Positions 1-11,230 of a DNA stretch of 64,000 nucleotides are shown piece by piece. A program made the position numbers and the translations under genes. The stretch covers positions 59,821,094 through 59,885,093 of the forward strand of contig CP136065.1 of assembly GCA_032622095.1 (NCBI GenBank), given 5' to 3'. This DNA is from Siphonodentalium dalli (Eukaryota; Mollusca; Scaphopoda; Gadilida; Siphonodentaliidae). The notes under the pieces were generated by a model. It was given only the letters and a program-made list of their open reading frames with translations. It made no database searches and was not told the origin of the DNA. The stretch's first letter is position 1. Each line of letters begins with the position of its first letter.

Positions 1-300
1 AATGGTACTAAATCTGATTCGATGGTCCCCAAATCATCAGATTCCAACAACAACTTTTTTGAAATGCCGCTTCAGTTATCAGAATCGATTAATTGCCCCA
101 AAATAATGCTGCTAACTACCGTCACTATAGTATAAAATTGCCCAAAACCTGTTATTTATCAACATTTATCAATGAAAGCCACTTTATTTTAGAGTTATCC
201 ATCTTCTTCCGCAATTTGGTCCGAGACCATTGGCTCATCAACTTTTTTCCAAGCGGCTAAAAAGTACCGTTGGTGAAAAATATATTATTTTTAAAAGTAT
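1..300 (+). repeat. Family G element, left part (interrupted)
   Basis: The start resembles the left side of the intact G copy at 44753, including GGTCCCC, the phrase AGATTCCAACAACAAC and the later GAAAAATA segment. The matching right part lies at 4741-4866, so a 4.4-kb insertion has split this copy. Confidence 0.6.
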
Positions 301-309
301 AATACATTT

Positions 310-3300
310 TTCCTTAAAGAAAGCCTTTCACACTGAACTATATGGATAAATGTCCTGCTTTGTAAACCACAGTAGGAAAGGGGTTAACTGTTGGTCGCCT
401 CCCAACGCTTATTGTCCTTGCCCAGATTAGTCATGCATGAACTGTCCCAATATAACCGGCTGTACGCGATGGGATTCGTCAGTTTTTATATCCAACTCAA
501 TCAGGAGATTGGCGAGTTGCGGGGTTGGGAATGGCACCGCCATGGGAGGGACCTATATGCTAGTTCAGTGCTCAGGCCAGGAGGAGGCACGAGCAATAAA
601 GTTAATAGCCAAATTTAGAGGGAAATGTACTCTTCTAAAACAGATTGCACATAAATATGAACTCTTAATGAATCTGTTATGATTAGTTACGTGAAAATAA
701 CTCAAAATGTTAGAGTTCTATATTGCTCAAATGTGTACCTCCCCCCTTGTTTTGGAAGAAACATCGCAGGTGGTGCCATCCAATTCATAGTTGCGAGCGA
801 ACCGAGCAACTATAACTGAATAAGATACTCTTTGTTCTTCTTCTCTTTTTCTTCTTCTACTTCTTCATCTTTCAGTTGTAATGGTCCAAGCCGCCATGGG
901 ATGCAAGGAAACTAACTCACTCTCCGCCTTAGCGACAGAACGACCTGCACTTGAGGAGGCCCACTCCGAAGATGGCGAGACAACAAACAATAAGAGTTAA
1001 CTAACTGCTGTTCGCCAAAGCAAATGGCAGATAACCTGATGCCCAATTTGTGGCACAGGGATCAAATTGAGAACCCATTAGCCCAAATGGGTTGGACAAC
1101 TATAAGTGAGTCAAGCCATCGCATCAAAGGGAGCCCCCACCACCGCATGCTGCAGGTGGTCATGCCCAAGCTAATATCCTGGCCAAGCTGGAGGGTGGGG
1201 AGAGGTCATTGTTCTCCGATCCCAAGACGGTTGAGTGGCAGGCAAGGCCGTGTCGGGATGACGAGCGTGGACAGGGGGTCCCGGCTCGTTACCTCTATGG
1301 GTACGGCCCCCGCCCTGCGCTTAAGCTGCCGAAGGCCGTCCGGCCAGTGTCGATACATTCGCACGCGATTTGGCAGCTTTAGCGCCCAGATCCGCTAGCG
1401 CTGGTGGGGGACAAAACGTCCTGGAGGTCCCAAGTACCCCGACAGCTCCATCAGACGCATCCCCACGAATTGGTTGAACCGTCGAGACGTAACCGGAGGA
1501 GCGTGAACTGGTCCTTCCTTCCTTCTTAGAACAGTTATCACATGTCTCTGAGGTATGTATCACAAGATATCATGCAGAAACCCTGTGATACACATTGTGT
1601 ATATAGATATATAAAATGATATAATAGATATATCAGGGCGATATATAAGTCATCATGAGATCATGTCAGAAGGCCCTACCAAAGCTGGGCCCAATTAATC
1701 CAATGGTCGGAGCCAGAGCACAGATCCCTGGCATGATCCAATGTATCACTAAAAAAATATATATAACCCCACAGAGAACATGAATAACAGCCATAAGCAC
1801 AAGGAGCTTATGACCGAAGACCGTAGGTGACCATAGCAGCCACTGAGAAAGTCAACTACTACTCTCAGGTGCAAAATAATAGTGTCAGTATGATTATTAA
1901 TTTTGGAGAAAATTCCCAACGATCACTATTATTTGGAATGGAGACATAGAGCGAAAATTGCAATCGCTGTTATTATTTTCAGCCTAAATCCACACACATC
2001 ACTATTATTAGGCCCTTACGACCATTAGGCACCTGAGAGCAGACCACGTTCCCAGTGGAACACCAACCGCGATCTGATTTCAAGAAATGAAGGTGCACAG
2101 ATCATGTCTGTGGAATGAACGTAATTAAACGACTGTAGTTAAATATTCAGACAGTGGACAACCGAATTCAGTAAAAATGATGTACAATGCAGTCAGATGA
2201 TAAAAACACGGTCGGTAAATTGTCACGGTCACCATACGTAATACTCGGCACAGAACATCATGTCACTTTCTCCAAAGATGCAGCAGAACGACCTAGGTGT
2301 GTTATAGGTAGGTTAGTATGAAGCATGCAGCAATCTAGGGGAAGACCCGCTCTAAAGATGGCTCCTCTAGGAAGGAAACAAATGATATTATCATACGAAT
2401 TTCAGTAAAGGACACACATCCCAAATGGTGCGACTTATTGAATTTAATAGCCAGGTTGTAAAAGAAAGAAGCCATATGATAGAGAGGAACTCTCCTACCT
2501 AAGTGGTCCTGTTTAAGGAAAATAAGACAAATACAGCATAGACCGAAGCGCGCAGAGTTGGTCGCATGGCAGGCCCCTGTGATCGGGCGACTGGTGCCAT
2601 GGGTTCTGGATCCACTCATACGGGGTGGTCATCTGCCTGCGGGGAAATGTCTGTAATGCTGGTCAATGAGCTTCCTCGAAAGCGAAGCTGGACAGCGCAA
2701 ACGTCCCACCTTTTTTATTTGCTATGTGCCAGATAATCAAATTGATATGGGCAATAGAAGTATGAAGAGCCATGTGATGGACTCTTTTCGGAAAGGCTAT
2801 TGGCAGTGGTCGTGGGGCACGTGACAATATAAATGCTTTCCATGTAAATGTGCTTCATTCGTGTGTGAAGTCTATTCGCCATATCAACAGTACGAAAGGT
2901 CTGGACTCGTATATATTTGAAATTCATGTAGACTCCTGCTAGTCAATGAATACATTAAAAACGCCTACCATGCCCTTTATGAACAATGCTCCCTGCATTG
3001 TATGCACAGCATGTTCGTGTACCAAGCTCACATTTGATATGGTTACTTTCCATAAATAATGTCTCCCCCTCCTTCTTGGAATACCACTGCTGTTATTTCG
3101 CATTGGGGGCCTTCATCCAGGCATCTCACATTTGGTCACGGTATCAAGGAATGCTGCGAGAGAGAAACGTCGCGGCCACATTGGGAATCGAACAGTCCAC
3201 AGCAGCAATTGACTGTGGGCCAGTTAACTGGAGGGGTCAAGTTACCATGATTCTAAATCTTGTCAGTCTGAGATCATGAATAATTCTATTCAATGAGAGA

Positions 3301-4731
3301 CAATGAGTTGACTGGTATGCAAATAAACCAAGGACGACTTGAAAGCGAAATAGAATCATAAGGAAAGTGATTCGCAACAAGTCATTTTGAGATAGGTCCA
3401 TCGCAAATTACACTTTCACATTCCCATAATTAAACCAAGATGTGGAAAAAGATCGAAAGAACCTTAAAATTTAGGTAGATAGTGAATCCATGATTACACA
3501 CCTTTTCAGAATGTCGACAAGAGGGAAGAGTGTAAACCTGAGTGCCCATTATTTGTAATTTGGGTCCCAATCAGAGCCATATCCAGAATCGGAGTAACCG
3601 GATACCCTCCGCCTTCTTTAAACCTGTACAGAAAGGATGGCAGTTATGTTTGTATTCCGGAAGGAGACACCATTCAGTCAAGAACCCATCCAGCAATTTT
3701 TGAAATGAAGGGTGTACATCGGGATCGGTAGATATATCAGTCACGATTATCATGCACCTGAGAGCAATACAAGCCCACCGCTTTAGACCGGCTTGCGTAG
3801 AATCGCAGCTATTGTTCATTAGAGCAGAAACAACTAGATAGATATTAAATCGACATACATGGCTGAGATTTATATCATTAGCTATGATGTCCGGGGGACA
3901 AAGGCATGTCATGTTTGCAATCATCAAATGATAGCATTTCTAAATTCTACAGTGAAGTTGATGCTCCATACGTAGAATCGAACCATGAACAGAATTCTGA
4001 CACTTGTCAGATATCAATCCCAGTCTGAAATTAATAATGACACTACCTATTCTTAGTACTACTACTGTCATATTAAGTAACAAATGAACAAGTATTTGAT
4101 GAGTAGCGAAGGAATTATTGAAAGAAAATTCCGCTAGTGGAAACGCCACGAGTATAACATTCGCACGAAATTAGGAGACTTTGGGTAGCGAACCACGTGG
4201 CATTTACGGTCTGACAAATTCTATCATACCTTATAGGCTCTATAATAAGTCCATAGATGTATTTCGCACAATAATTGGAACATTATGATAGATAAGATCG
4301 TCAGTAGTCGTAAGTCAGTGAAACGATGGCCGTTCCATGGCGAATTGGAATGCAAATAATATATCGGCTTTGTCGAAAACACGGAACAATTGTATGTATG
4401 AAGGGAAACGGTCCATGAATTCTAAACCGATAATGATAAAAACGAACGAGGAGGCAACCAGAAAGATATATTGTATCGAGAAATTGAATTTGTTGAGTTG
4501 GGTGAAACTCCAAATTCAGATACTGCCTTTGATCTTGTTGGTCCGCAGTAGGAATAAAACTGACGAATCCCATCACGTACAGACGGTTATATTGGGACAG
4601 TTCATGTGTGACTAATCTGGGCAAGGACAATAAGCATCGGGAGGCGACCAAAAAGTTAACCCCTTTCCTACTGTGGTTTACAAAGCAGGACATACATCCA
4701 TATAGTTCAGTGTGAAAGGCTTCCTTTAGCG
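310..4731. mobile_element. 4.4-kb element with ~180-bp terminal inverted repeats
   Basis: Bases 312-490 and the reverse complement of 4553-4731 match over about 180 bp with few differences, starting near AAGCCTTTCACACTGAACTA. The pair is embedded in a G element whose two parts flank it. The interior has no recognisable transposase, integrase or polymerase; small frames within it show no known motif. The stretch 1140-1510 is clearly more GC-rich than the rest and may be a nested piece of other origin. Most likely a non-autonomous DNA transposon; superfamily unknown, since I could not settle a target duplication. Confidence 0.6.
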
Positions 4732-4740
4732 GAAAAATAG

Positions 4741-4866
4741 ATTTAAAAAATTTATATCTGATCACTCTAAGCTTTGATGGATGGGTTCCTTGCCTCGAAT
4801 CAAATATTTTTTACCCCAAAGCCAAAGAAATAGTTATTTGGGAGCATTAATTCGGATTATTCATAT
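4741..4866 (+). repeat. Family G element, right part
   Basis: Continues the G copy broken at about 300: CTTTGATGG, CTCGAATCAAATATTTTTTA and a degraded end (CGGATTATTCATATAT for CGGATTGAGTACCTTTAA). It stops about 11 nt from the donor of the cadherin exon at 4879. Confidence 0.6.
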
Positions 4867-4878
4867 ATAAAAACTTAC

Positions 4879-5051
4879 ATAGTCCCTGTCGAGAGCTTTG
4901 ATGAGTATAATATCTACAACGCGCACACCGGGAGAAACATCACGAGGTGCACTAAGATCAACAAGCTCTTGGGCTCCTGCTGTCGCAATAGAAAATGTCA
5001 CAGGAGATGGTCCATCAGGATCTGTCGACTGGAGTGTTCCCAAGACGGTAT
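4879..5051 (-). CDS. Cadherin-family gene, coding exon 3 (most of first EC repeat)
   Basis: This exon encodes the body of a cadherin extracellular repeat, a calcium-dependent adhesion domain outside the cell. On the minus strand it follows an excellent acceptor (CCCCTTATAATTTCAG) and ends at a strong donor (GTAAGTTTTT). Joined in phase 1 to the exon at 6539-6468 it reads DTVLGTLQSTDPDGPSPV and ends in IKALDRDY at phase 0. DPDG and LDRD match the calcium-binding DxD-type and DRE motifs of EC repeats, and the spacing between them suits one repeat. The reading frame is also open upstream of the acceptor, but using that part would give the wrong phase with exon 2. The rest of the repeat (the A-D-G and DxNDN motifs) must lie on exons beyond base 1. 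Long cadherins such as the Cdh23 or Pcdh15 class are plausible relatives, but the subfamily cannot be decided from one repeat. Confidence 0.75.
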
Positions 5052-5397
5052 CTGAAATTATAAGGGGATTATTCTCAAGTCCTCTTCTACGATATTGTAA
5101 ACCTTGAATAAGGTGTGAAACACTGCTAGTGTATGTTGTAACTAACTGAGAAATAGGCAAAACTTTAACTTCAAACGCATCGAACAATAATTCTCCGTGC
5201 CAGAGGAAATATTATCCAGTAGGCAAACAGCTATGTTCTATTTCAAAATGTCTATGCAACATTCCACAGCAGTTTCATTAGATTTCAATAGGACATGAAG
5301 CATGCCATACAATAGTCAGCATTAAATAAGGCACCACTACTATTGTGTGCGTAACTTGCTGTGATGCGGAATTTATCAGCAGCTTATAGTCAAAACT

Positions 5398-5652
5398 TCC
5401 GTGACTGGAGCTTTCCTGAAATTTTGAGAAAACTCTGTGCCAATGCATTATCTTATATATACGAGTCTCCCATAGGGAGCCTAGCATATATAAGAGAATA
5501 CATTGGCATAACAATTTTACCTTCACCGTGTAAGCCAGTGCATTATCTTATATATGTGAGGCTCCCTATGGGATACTTTCATATATAAGAGAATGCTCTG
5601 GTACAGTGTCCTAAATGTTGCACCAGCACAGCTCCCGTCATGAAAGGGTTAA
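5398..5652 (-). mobile_element. Family F MITE (TTAA-bounded, two hairpin modules)
   Basis: Read on the minus strand it starts TTAACCCTTTCATGACGGGA, contains two copies of the CCAATGCATTCTCTTATATA hairpin, and ends near CCAGTCACGG. Same layout as the copies at 29088, 53888 and 54393. The far end has lost its TTAA. Confidence 0.7.
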
Positions 5653-5723
5653 GCTACCTTCAGACATTATCCCAAGCCACACCATGACAAATAATATAGT
5701 CTGATGGTGCTTTATGGGAAAAG

Positions 5724-5862
5724 TTAACCCTTTCTTTACTAAATAATCATTGATGAGTAGTTCCCGTAGGAAATATTCAAATAATAAGTTCAACAAACAT
5801 TAACTGAATATTTAATGAGGGATAGCTACTCATCAACAAGTATTTAGTATAGAAATGGTTAA
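5724..5862 (+). mobile_element. Family E MITE, short palindromic copy
   Basis: Starts TTAACCCTTTCTTTACTAAA and ends TAGTATAGAAATGGTTAA. The two halves are inverted copies of the ACTCATCAA segment. This copy lacks the middle found in longer copies (for example 37423-37690). Confidence 0.75.
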
Positions 5863-5989
5863 TAGATAGAAATTTAACTTAGAATCTTAGACTTTTTTAT
5901 TTACTAGCTTAAACAGGCTCTTTGGGAGCCTTTTTTCAGTATCGGAGAGGGGCTTGTGGCCCATTTGTGCACACATTTTGATCACTTAA

Positions 5990-6220
5990 ACAGTTTGATT
6001 AAAAACAAAAATTAAATTTTTTTTTTTAAATTAAATTTTTTTTTAGATTGAGTTCCTTGCTCAAATTAACAGAACATTTGTTTCTTTAATTAAATTTTTT
6101 TAAATCATAATTTTGAAAAACAAATTTGGTTGAAATCAGTCTAGGGGTCTGGGAGAAAAATCTGAACAGACAGATGGACAGACAGACAGACAGATAATAC
6201 TCTTTTATATATATAAATTT
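5990..6220 (+). repeat. AT-rich stretch with GACA-repeat tail
   Basis: Repeats of TTAAATTTTTT are followed by a phrase resembling 'GTTGAAATCAGTCTAGGGG' and then (GACA)n and TTTTATATATATA. This layout resembles 3' ends of some non-LTR retrotransposons and tandem-core elements of invertebrates. Assignment is tentative. Confidence 0.3.
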
Positions 6221-6372
6221 CACATCAGCATATCAGACCTTTCAGGAAGACAAGCTTACTCAAGTGCTGTTTATGTAAATATTCATCTTTACATACTTAA
6301 TGCATTGAATCTGACAAAAGCATATATTCCAATGCAAAAATATATGATAGAAATTACCTTAATTTAATTTAG

Positions 6373-6439
6373 GTTATTATCGGAACATTTCCTATGGGAT
6401 AACTACTCATCCATGAGTATTTAGTATAGAAAGGGTTAA
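6373..6439 (+). repeat. Family E fragment
   Basis: Only the right end of E remains: GAACATTTCCTATGGGATAA, an ACTCATCCATGAG stem and TAGTATAGAAAGGGTTAA. Confidence 0.65.
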
Positions 6440-6467
6440 TACAAACTGTCTGTAGGTGAGTACGTAC

Positions 6468-6539
6468 CTTTTGCAGTGTCCTCAGGTATGATTATGGAAG
6501 ATGGGTTGATTCTAACCATAGGAGGATCATTGCTAACCG
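6468..6539 (-). CDS. Cadherin-family gene, coding exon 2 (start of first EC repeat)
   Basis: A 72-nt exon read on the minus strand, between acceptor TCTCTTTGCAG and donor GTACGTACTC. Its only frame without a stop starts two bases in and reads VSNDPPMVRINPSSIIIPED followed by TAK, with one base left over (phase 1 to phase 1). The N-D-P-P start and the PED motif match the opening strand of an EC repeat, whose conserved glutamate binds calcium. The flanking exons at 29559-29443 and 5051-4879 have exactly matching phases, so the three join without a frameshift or stop. Too short to be found by ORF length; support comes from splice sites, phase and motif together. Confidence 0.75.
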
Positions 6540-6636
6540 CTGCAAAGAGAAGACAAAGAAGTTAAAAAGATGTTTGTAAATCAGCTGTCACCAAAAACAA
6601 TATGCTAGTGAAATCTGGTGAAATTGAGACTCAAAT

Positions 6637-6851
6637 ACAGTAATGCTCTAAGTAATCGAATTCTTAACCACAGCAGAATTATGGGTAACTTTTCAGGATT
6701 TAGTCGGAAATATGGCTTGTTGCCATTCATCGGAAAGCTCTCGGGGAGAGCTTTCCAATGAATGACAACAAGCCATATTTCCGACTAAATCCTGAAGTTA
6801 CCCATAATTCTGCTGTGGTTAAGAAGTCGATTACTTAGAGCATTACTGTAC
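6637..6851. mobile_element. Family A palindromic MITE (TA-bounded)
   Basis: A near-perfect foldback of about 215 bp: TACAGTAATGCTCTAAGTAA at one end, AGCATTACTGTA at the other, with GGAAAGCTCTC and GAGAGCTTTCC at the tip. TA at both ends and the ACAGT start fit Tc1/mariner-type MITEs. No coding capacity. Confidence 0.85.
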
Positions 6852-7280
6852 ACAAAGCAATATCATCGTGATCCAGGAACTAAGCCAAGAGGTTTCAAAT
6901 TAGGTGAAGTCAACTAATTCTTCGTATTTGATTATAAGGAGAACTGTTATCAAGGAAAAGTCACAATCTCTCAAGTTCAATTTAAACCCCAACATTACCA
7001 TTCTTTGATTCAATTAGAATTACCTATTTATAAAATGATTATAGTAAGTAAGAACACCATTATAATCAGAAAATACAGTTTAAATATACTGCAGGCATAC
7101 TGGTATATAATTGTTATGAAATCAGGCAAAAAAAAGCCGTAACTCATATAGAAATAATTTGAGAGAACCTATACTCAACTTTTGTTCTGATAAAATAATC
7201 CACACTGGAGTTATCAATCAGAAACAAATACGACCATTTTTTTCCAACAGGCATATAAAAAAAAGAGAAAGCAACAATAG

Positions 7281-7421
7281 AGGCTTGTTGCCATTCATCG
7301 GAAAGCTCTCGGGGAGAGCTTTCCGATGAATGGCATCAAGCCATATTTCCAACTAAATCCTGAAAAGTTATCCATAATTCTGCTGTGTTTAAGGAGTCGA
7401 TTAATTAGAGCAATACTGTAT
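7281..7421. mobile_element. Family A MITE, left arm truncated
   Basis: Begins inside the arm at GGCTTGTTGCCATTC, keeps the hairpin tip and the full right arm to ATACTGTA. Confidence 0.8.
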
Positions 7422-7428
7422 ATATACA

Positions 7429-7836
7429 CAAGCCTGAGTTTAGTGTGCCTGTTACTTGCAGAATAAGGTCCCCAGAGGGTGAATTTAGTGACGTTATCCC
7501 CCACAGCAGGATAGCATCAACAAATTCACCCTCTGGGAACCTCATTCTGCTATATATAGTCTCAAATTAACATTGTTTTTATTTACTTTTTTCCCTTCTG
7601 GGAAGTTTCTATATTCCCTAATTTGCAGAAGATATAATGCATAATCAAGGTAACTAATGGGTCAACATCACCAACTTCAACTGGGAAACTTCAATCTGAT
7701 AGGTCTCCCATAGCAGAATATGAGGTACCTAGAGGGTGAATTTGGTGATGCTTGCCTGCTGTGCAGGATAGCGTCACTAAATTCACCCTCTGGGGACCTC
7801 ATTCTGCAAATGACAGACACACTATGATCAGGCCTG
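7429..7836. mobile_element. Family D hAT-like MITE, long form
   Basis: Starts CAAGCCTGAGTTTAGTGTG and ends CACACTATGATCAGGCCTG. Flanks are TATATACA and TATATAGA, an 8-bp target duplication with one mismatch. Each end is itself a palindrome centred near CCTGCTGTGCAGG, with GAATGAGG..CCTCATTCTGC arms, separated by a ~170-bp T-rich middle. Confidence 0.8.
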
Positions 7837-7844
7837 TATATAGA

Positions 7845-8807
7845 CAATATATATTCATGATCAAATCACACAAATGGGTCATATTACGGGACATGGTGTT
7901 CCAATCAGAGCCTGATTTTACAATGATCCAGCCACATCCCTTTACAGCAGATCACATAGCATAAGCAACTTTATTACACAACTGCATGTCACCATATTTT
8001 AGTTGAATAGTTTAACATGTGTGGTATATGTTTAATGTGCGATCCAGAATGTGACACGTGATGTAAAAAGAGGTCACGTGTGGGCTAAAATATTGATTCA
8101 ACCTCTTATAATATTTAGCAGATGACCAACTTTCACGGAAACTGAACTAAAGAATGAATTAATACCAAAGAATATTGAATTTTGGTATGTAATAAATACA
8201 GAACAACACAGGCGTGTGAAGGAGGTGAACATTACAGCACTCATTTGTTTCGCTGCAACAAACTTGTGCTGCACCACCTATTTCACCCACCATTGTGGTT
8301 CTGTTTTTGTGTTGCAATAGTAATGGTTCTGACCATATCTTTGGAGAAAGTAAGGAATATATAAGGAATATTCCCTACAAATTTTGGAACAGAGAAAAAG
8401 ATACAAAAATATAACATTTTTAAACAATTTAAATGGGCTAAATTTATAATTTCAAAACCTATTAGCCAAAATCAATTTCAAAACCTATAGGTAAATCACA
8501 AAAAAATATTATATTTCCATACTTTCATTGATAATTCCATCGTGGATAGATTTTAACCTCTATATCTAACTAAATGCGTATTTACATGGATATGAGTTCA
8601 TAAGGAGGGGTGTATCAATATAAACCGGAACAAATTTATTATTATCTCATAATAAAACAAGATATCTCTAACCGATAAATTGTACAATATATAATCATTT
8701 ATCCAATTATAAGTTTGTTATCCCTGTGGTACACGTCAAGTAAGAAACATATGTCTGTGGTCTATCCTATAGCTGGGGCGGGCCACTGGTCATCCTGTTC
8801 CCACATA
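7845..8807. other. Intronic sequence without identified features
   Basis: AT-rich, no convincing exon or repeat boundary. A CACGTG pair around 8055-8090 (GACACGTGATG and GTCACGTGTG) is the only motif that stands out. Confidence 0.4.
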
Positions 8808-9511
8808 TACTGTAATGCCCTAAATAATCGACTCCTTAATCACGGCAGAATTATGGGTAATTTTTCAGGATTTTAGTTGGAAATTTGGCTTGTTGCCATT
8901 CATTGGAAATGACGATAATGACGACGACGATGACGTCGTTTATGATGATGATAATGACGAAATTAATGATGACGATGTTGGTGATGATGACGATTAAGAT
9001 GACAGCGACGACAATGATGACGATTGACGACGACGATAACAATGGCGACGAAGCTGATGATGGATGATGATGACGATGGATGAGGACAAAAGATGTATAA
9101 AGACAAAAATGTTGACGATGGAGACGATACGGATGATGACGATGAAGATGACGATTGTATTGATGATGACGATGATAATGATGATGAAGATGGTGATGAG
9201 GATGGTGATGAAGATGGTGTGATGCTGACGGTGTTGATGGTGACGATGATAATGGTGATGACGACGATGATGATGATGAGGAGGAATAATGATGATGATG
9301 ATAAAAATGATGATGATGACGATGTCGATGACGATGATGAGATGGGGATGTTGATGATGATGATGAAGTAAGTGACCCCATTGTCTATATGTATATATCC
9401 ATGTTCTGCATTAATTTGCAGCGTTGACAATTAAAGCATTCAAGCATTCAAAGCTCTCACTCATAATTCTGCTGTGGTTAAGGAGTCAATTATTTAGGGC
9501 ATTACTGTATC
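8808..9511. mobile_element. Family A MITE split at its tip by a microsatellite
   Basis: Left arm 8808-8908 (TACTGTAATGCCCTAAATAA to CATTCATTGGAAA) and right arm 9453-9511 (AAAGCTCTC to GGCATTACTGTA) of one A copy, separated by about 540 bp. The right arm also lacks part of its inner segment. Confidence 0.75.
8909..9370 (+). repeat. GAT/GAC trinucleotide microsatellite
   Basis: About 460 bp of imperfect GATGATGAC repeats. It creates long Asp/Met or His/Ser frames on both strands that are compositional artefacts, not genes. Confidence 0.95.
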
Positions 9512-10764
9512 CCCATATCCCATAATTTCCAGTCCTTTTAATTCAGATTGTTTGGCTTCGGCAATCCACTATGGCAATCCTTTGCCGTAGCCCAGTTTGC
9601 TTCAGCATTGCTGATTGTCATAGCCAATTATGAGGGCCATTTCATTACAACTTTTCGACATCAGATTCGCTTTCCAGCTCACTGTAAAACTCAAAATATT
9701 ACTCATTCTGTGCATATATTGTCCCACATAGCATTCCTCCGCTGCAGATGACATCAGACAGCTACATTAGGGGTTAATGGAAACGTTAATAGTGGGTCTT
9801 CACTGTAGGTCTTCCCTCATTATATACATGAGCCAAGCGTATTTATTAGGTGATTAGCACCTAGATCGGCATTCAATTATGCTACGAGGGGGACCTCACT
9901 GTAACATTACCATACAAATCTACCCAATATATTCCTCAGCTGTCCTGTTTGACTTGATAGAGCATCTATAATCCCAAAACACGCATCCATCTTGCCGTAT
10001 TCATACCCCAGAAGGATTGGAATGAAGTCTATAGACTAACATAATTTACACTACAATTACACATTGGACATCCAATCATTCTGGAATACATTAGGGATGA
10101 CACTAAAAGACTTGGCTATTCCATTGAATTTATCATGTGAATTTTGATAAAAATGATTTCTGTTAGTCTGTGTTTCCTTCAAAAATATGCAGGTTTCCAG
10201 ACCAATTTTTATGACATCAGTTATGATTTTTTAGCATGAGGTGGATAAAATATATTTGGTGCAAGCAGTGCCATCTGAAACACATTACTCTGTTTTATGT
10301 AGAATTTTCTAAAATTCATCGATTATTAATTCCTAATCCTATTATTTAGGTGATGTTGTTCAGTATGTAGAAGTCTAGATTATATCCCAAATTAGAGGTC
10401 ACCCTGAAGATCCATATGAAGTTTGGTGATGATCGGATGATAGATGCAGTCTGTATGGTGCGGCAAAGGAAATTGTTGACAGATGCACAAATGCATGGAC
10501 GGTCAACAGATGCAAACCATGGCAATAGCTCAAGCTGGACTTTGTCAGGTTGAGCAAAAAAGCCAGTAGTAGTCATTTATTGTATTCAAAGAGATCACAG
10601 AGGGTCATACTGTATTTTGATTGGACAAAGCATGATCACCTGTCAGACAGTTGCTTTGACAATTGCTTGGGCTTCAAACTGTTACCAGCCTGCTCGTGTC
10701 ACAGTGCAAGGCGAGAATTGTGTTATATATAACAAAACACATATTGACTGCAACGGGGAGCTGC
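9512..10764. other. Intronic sequence without identified features
   Basis: No repeat family of this window and no exon signal recognised. A 67-codon frame at 9548-9751 has no known motif or splice context. Confidence 0.4.
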
Positions 10765-10971
10765 CGTAATGCCCTAAACAATCGACTCCTTAACCACAGC
10801 AGAATTATGGGTAATTTTTCAGGATTTAGTTTGAAATATGGCTTGTTGCCATTCATTGGAAAGCTCACAGTGAGAGCTTTCCGATGAATGGCAACAAGCC
10901 ATATTTCCGACTAAAAATTACCCATAATTATGATGTGGTTAAGAAGTCGATTATTTAGGGCATTACTGTAT
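10765..10971. mobile_element. Family A palindromic MITE
   Basis: Both arms present, tip GGAAAGCTCACAGTGAGAGC, right end GGGCATTACTGTA; the left end is mutated to CCGTAATGCCC. Confidence 0.85.
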
Positions 10972-11230
10972 TTCCCATGAATCATGGTGTCTTTATGAAT
11001 GGCATGCAGGACTATAGATACATGTAGTCCTTTTGAGATATTTGAGTCATTCTTGCTTTTCAAAAGACACCACCTCGGGAAATTAGCTCTTGCAATTCCA
11101 CCCCAAGACAGTCAATAGGTGTTTAAAATGAAATTTTGTATGTGATCTGGAAACCTGAATACATCTTTGAAGGACTTAGCCTGAGTTCGATGGTAATAAT
11201 TGTTCCGTATTTCAAATGATTTATCTGAAA

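Larger units (their letters stand above)
4880..6467 (-). other. Intron 2 region of the cadherin gene, with small repeats
   Basis: The intron proper is 5052-6467. It holds an F element (5398-5652), an E element (5724-5862), an A-rich stretch with a GACA-rich tail (about 5990-6220) and an E fragment that ends 28 nt from the donor of exon 2. Apart from these I see no other coding signal. Confidence 0.5.

Noticed and set aside
2335-3927. Several 90-120-codon frames inside the 4.4-kb element
   Set aside because: No transposase or other domain; composition like random AT-rich sequence.
4301-4765. 154-codon minus-strand frame
   Set aside because: Runs through the terminal inverted repeat, which exists in both orientations and is unlikely to be coding.
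5061-5144. Longer version of cadherin exon 3 using the acceptor TTTCTCAG at 5145
   Set aside because: Joining it to exon 2 in phase 1 gives a stop within a few codons; the acceptor at 5053-5052 keeps the frame and restores the cadherin pattern.
8851-9430. Long Ser/His/Ile-rich and Asp/Met-rich frames on both strands
   Set aside because: They are translations of a GAT/GAC microsatellite; no start context or domain.
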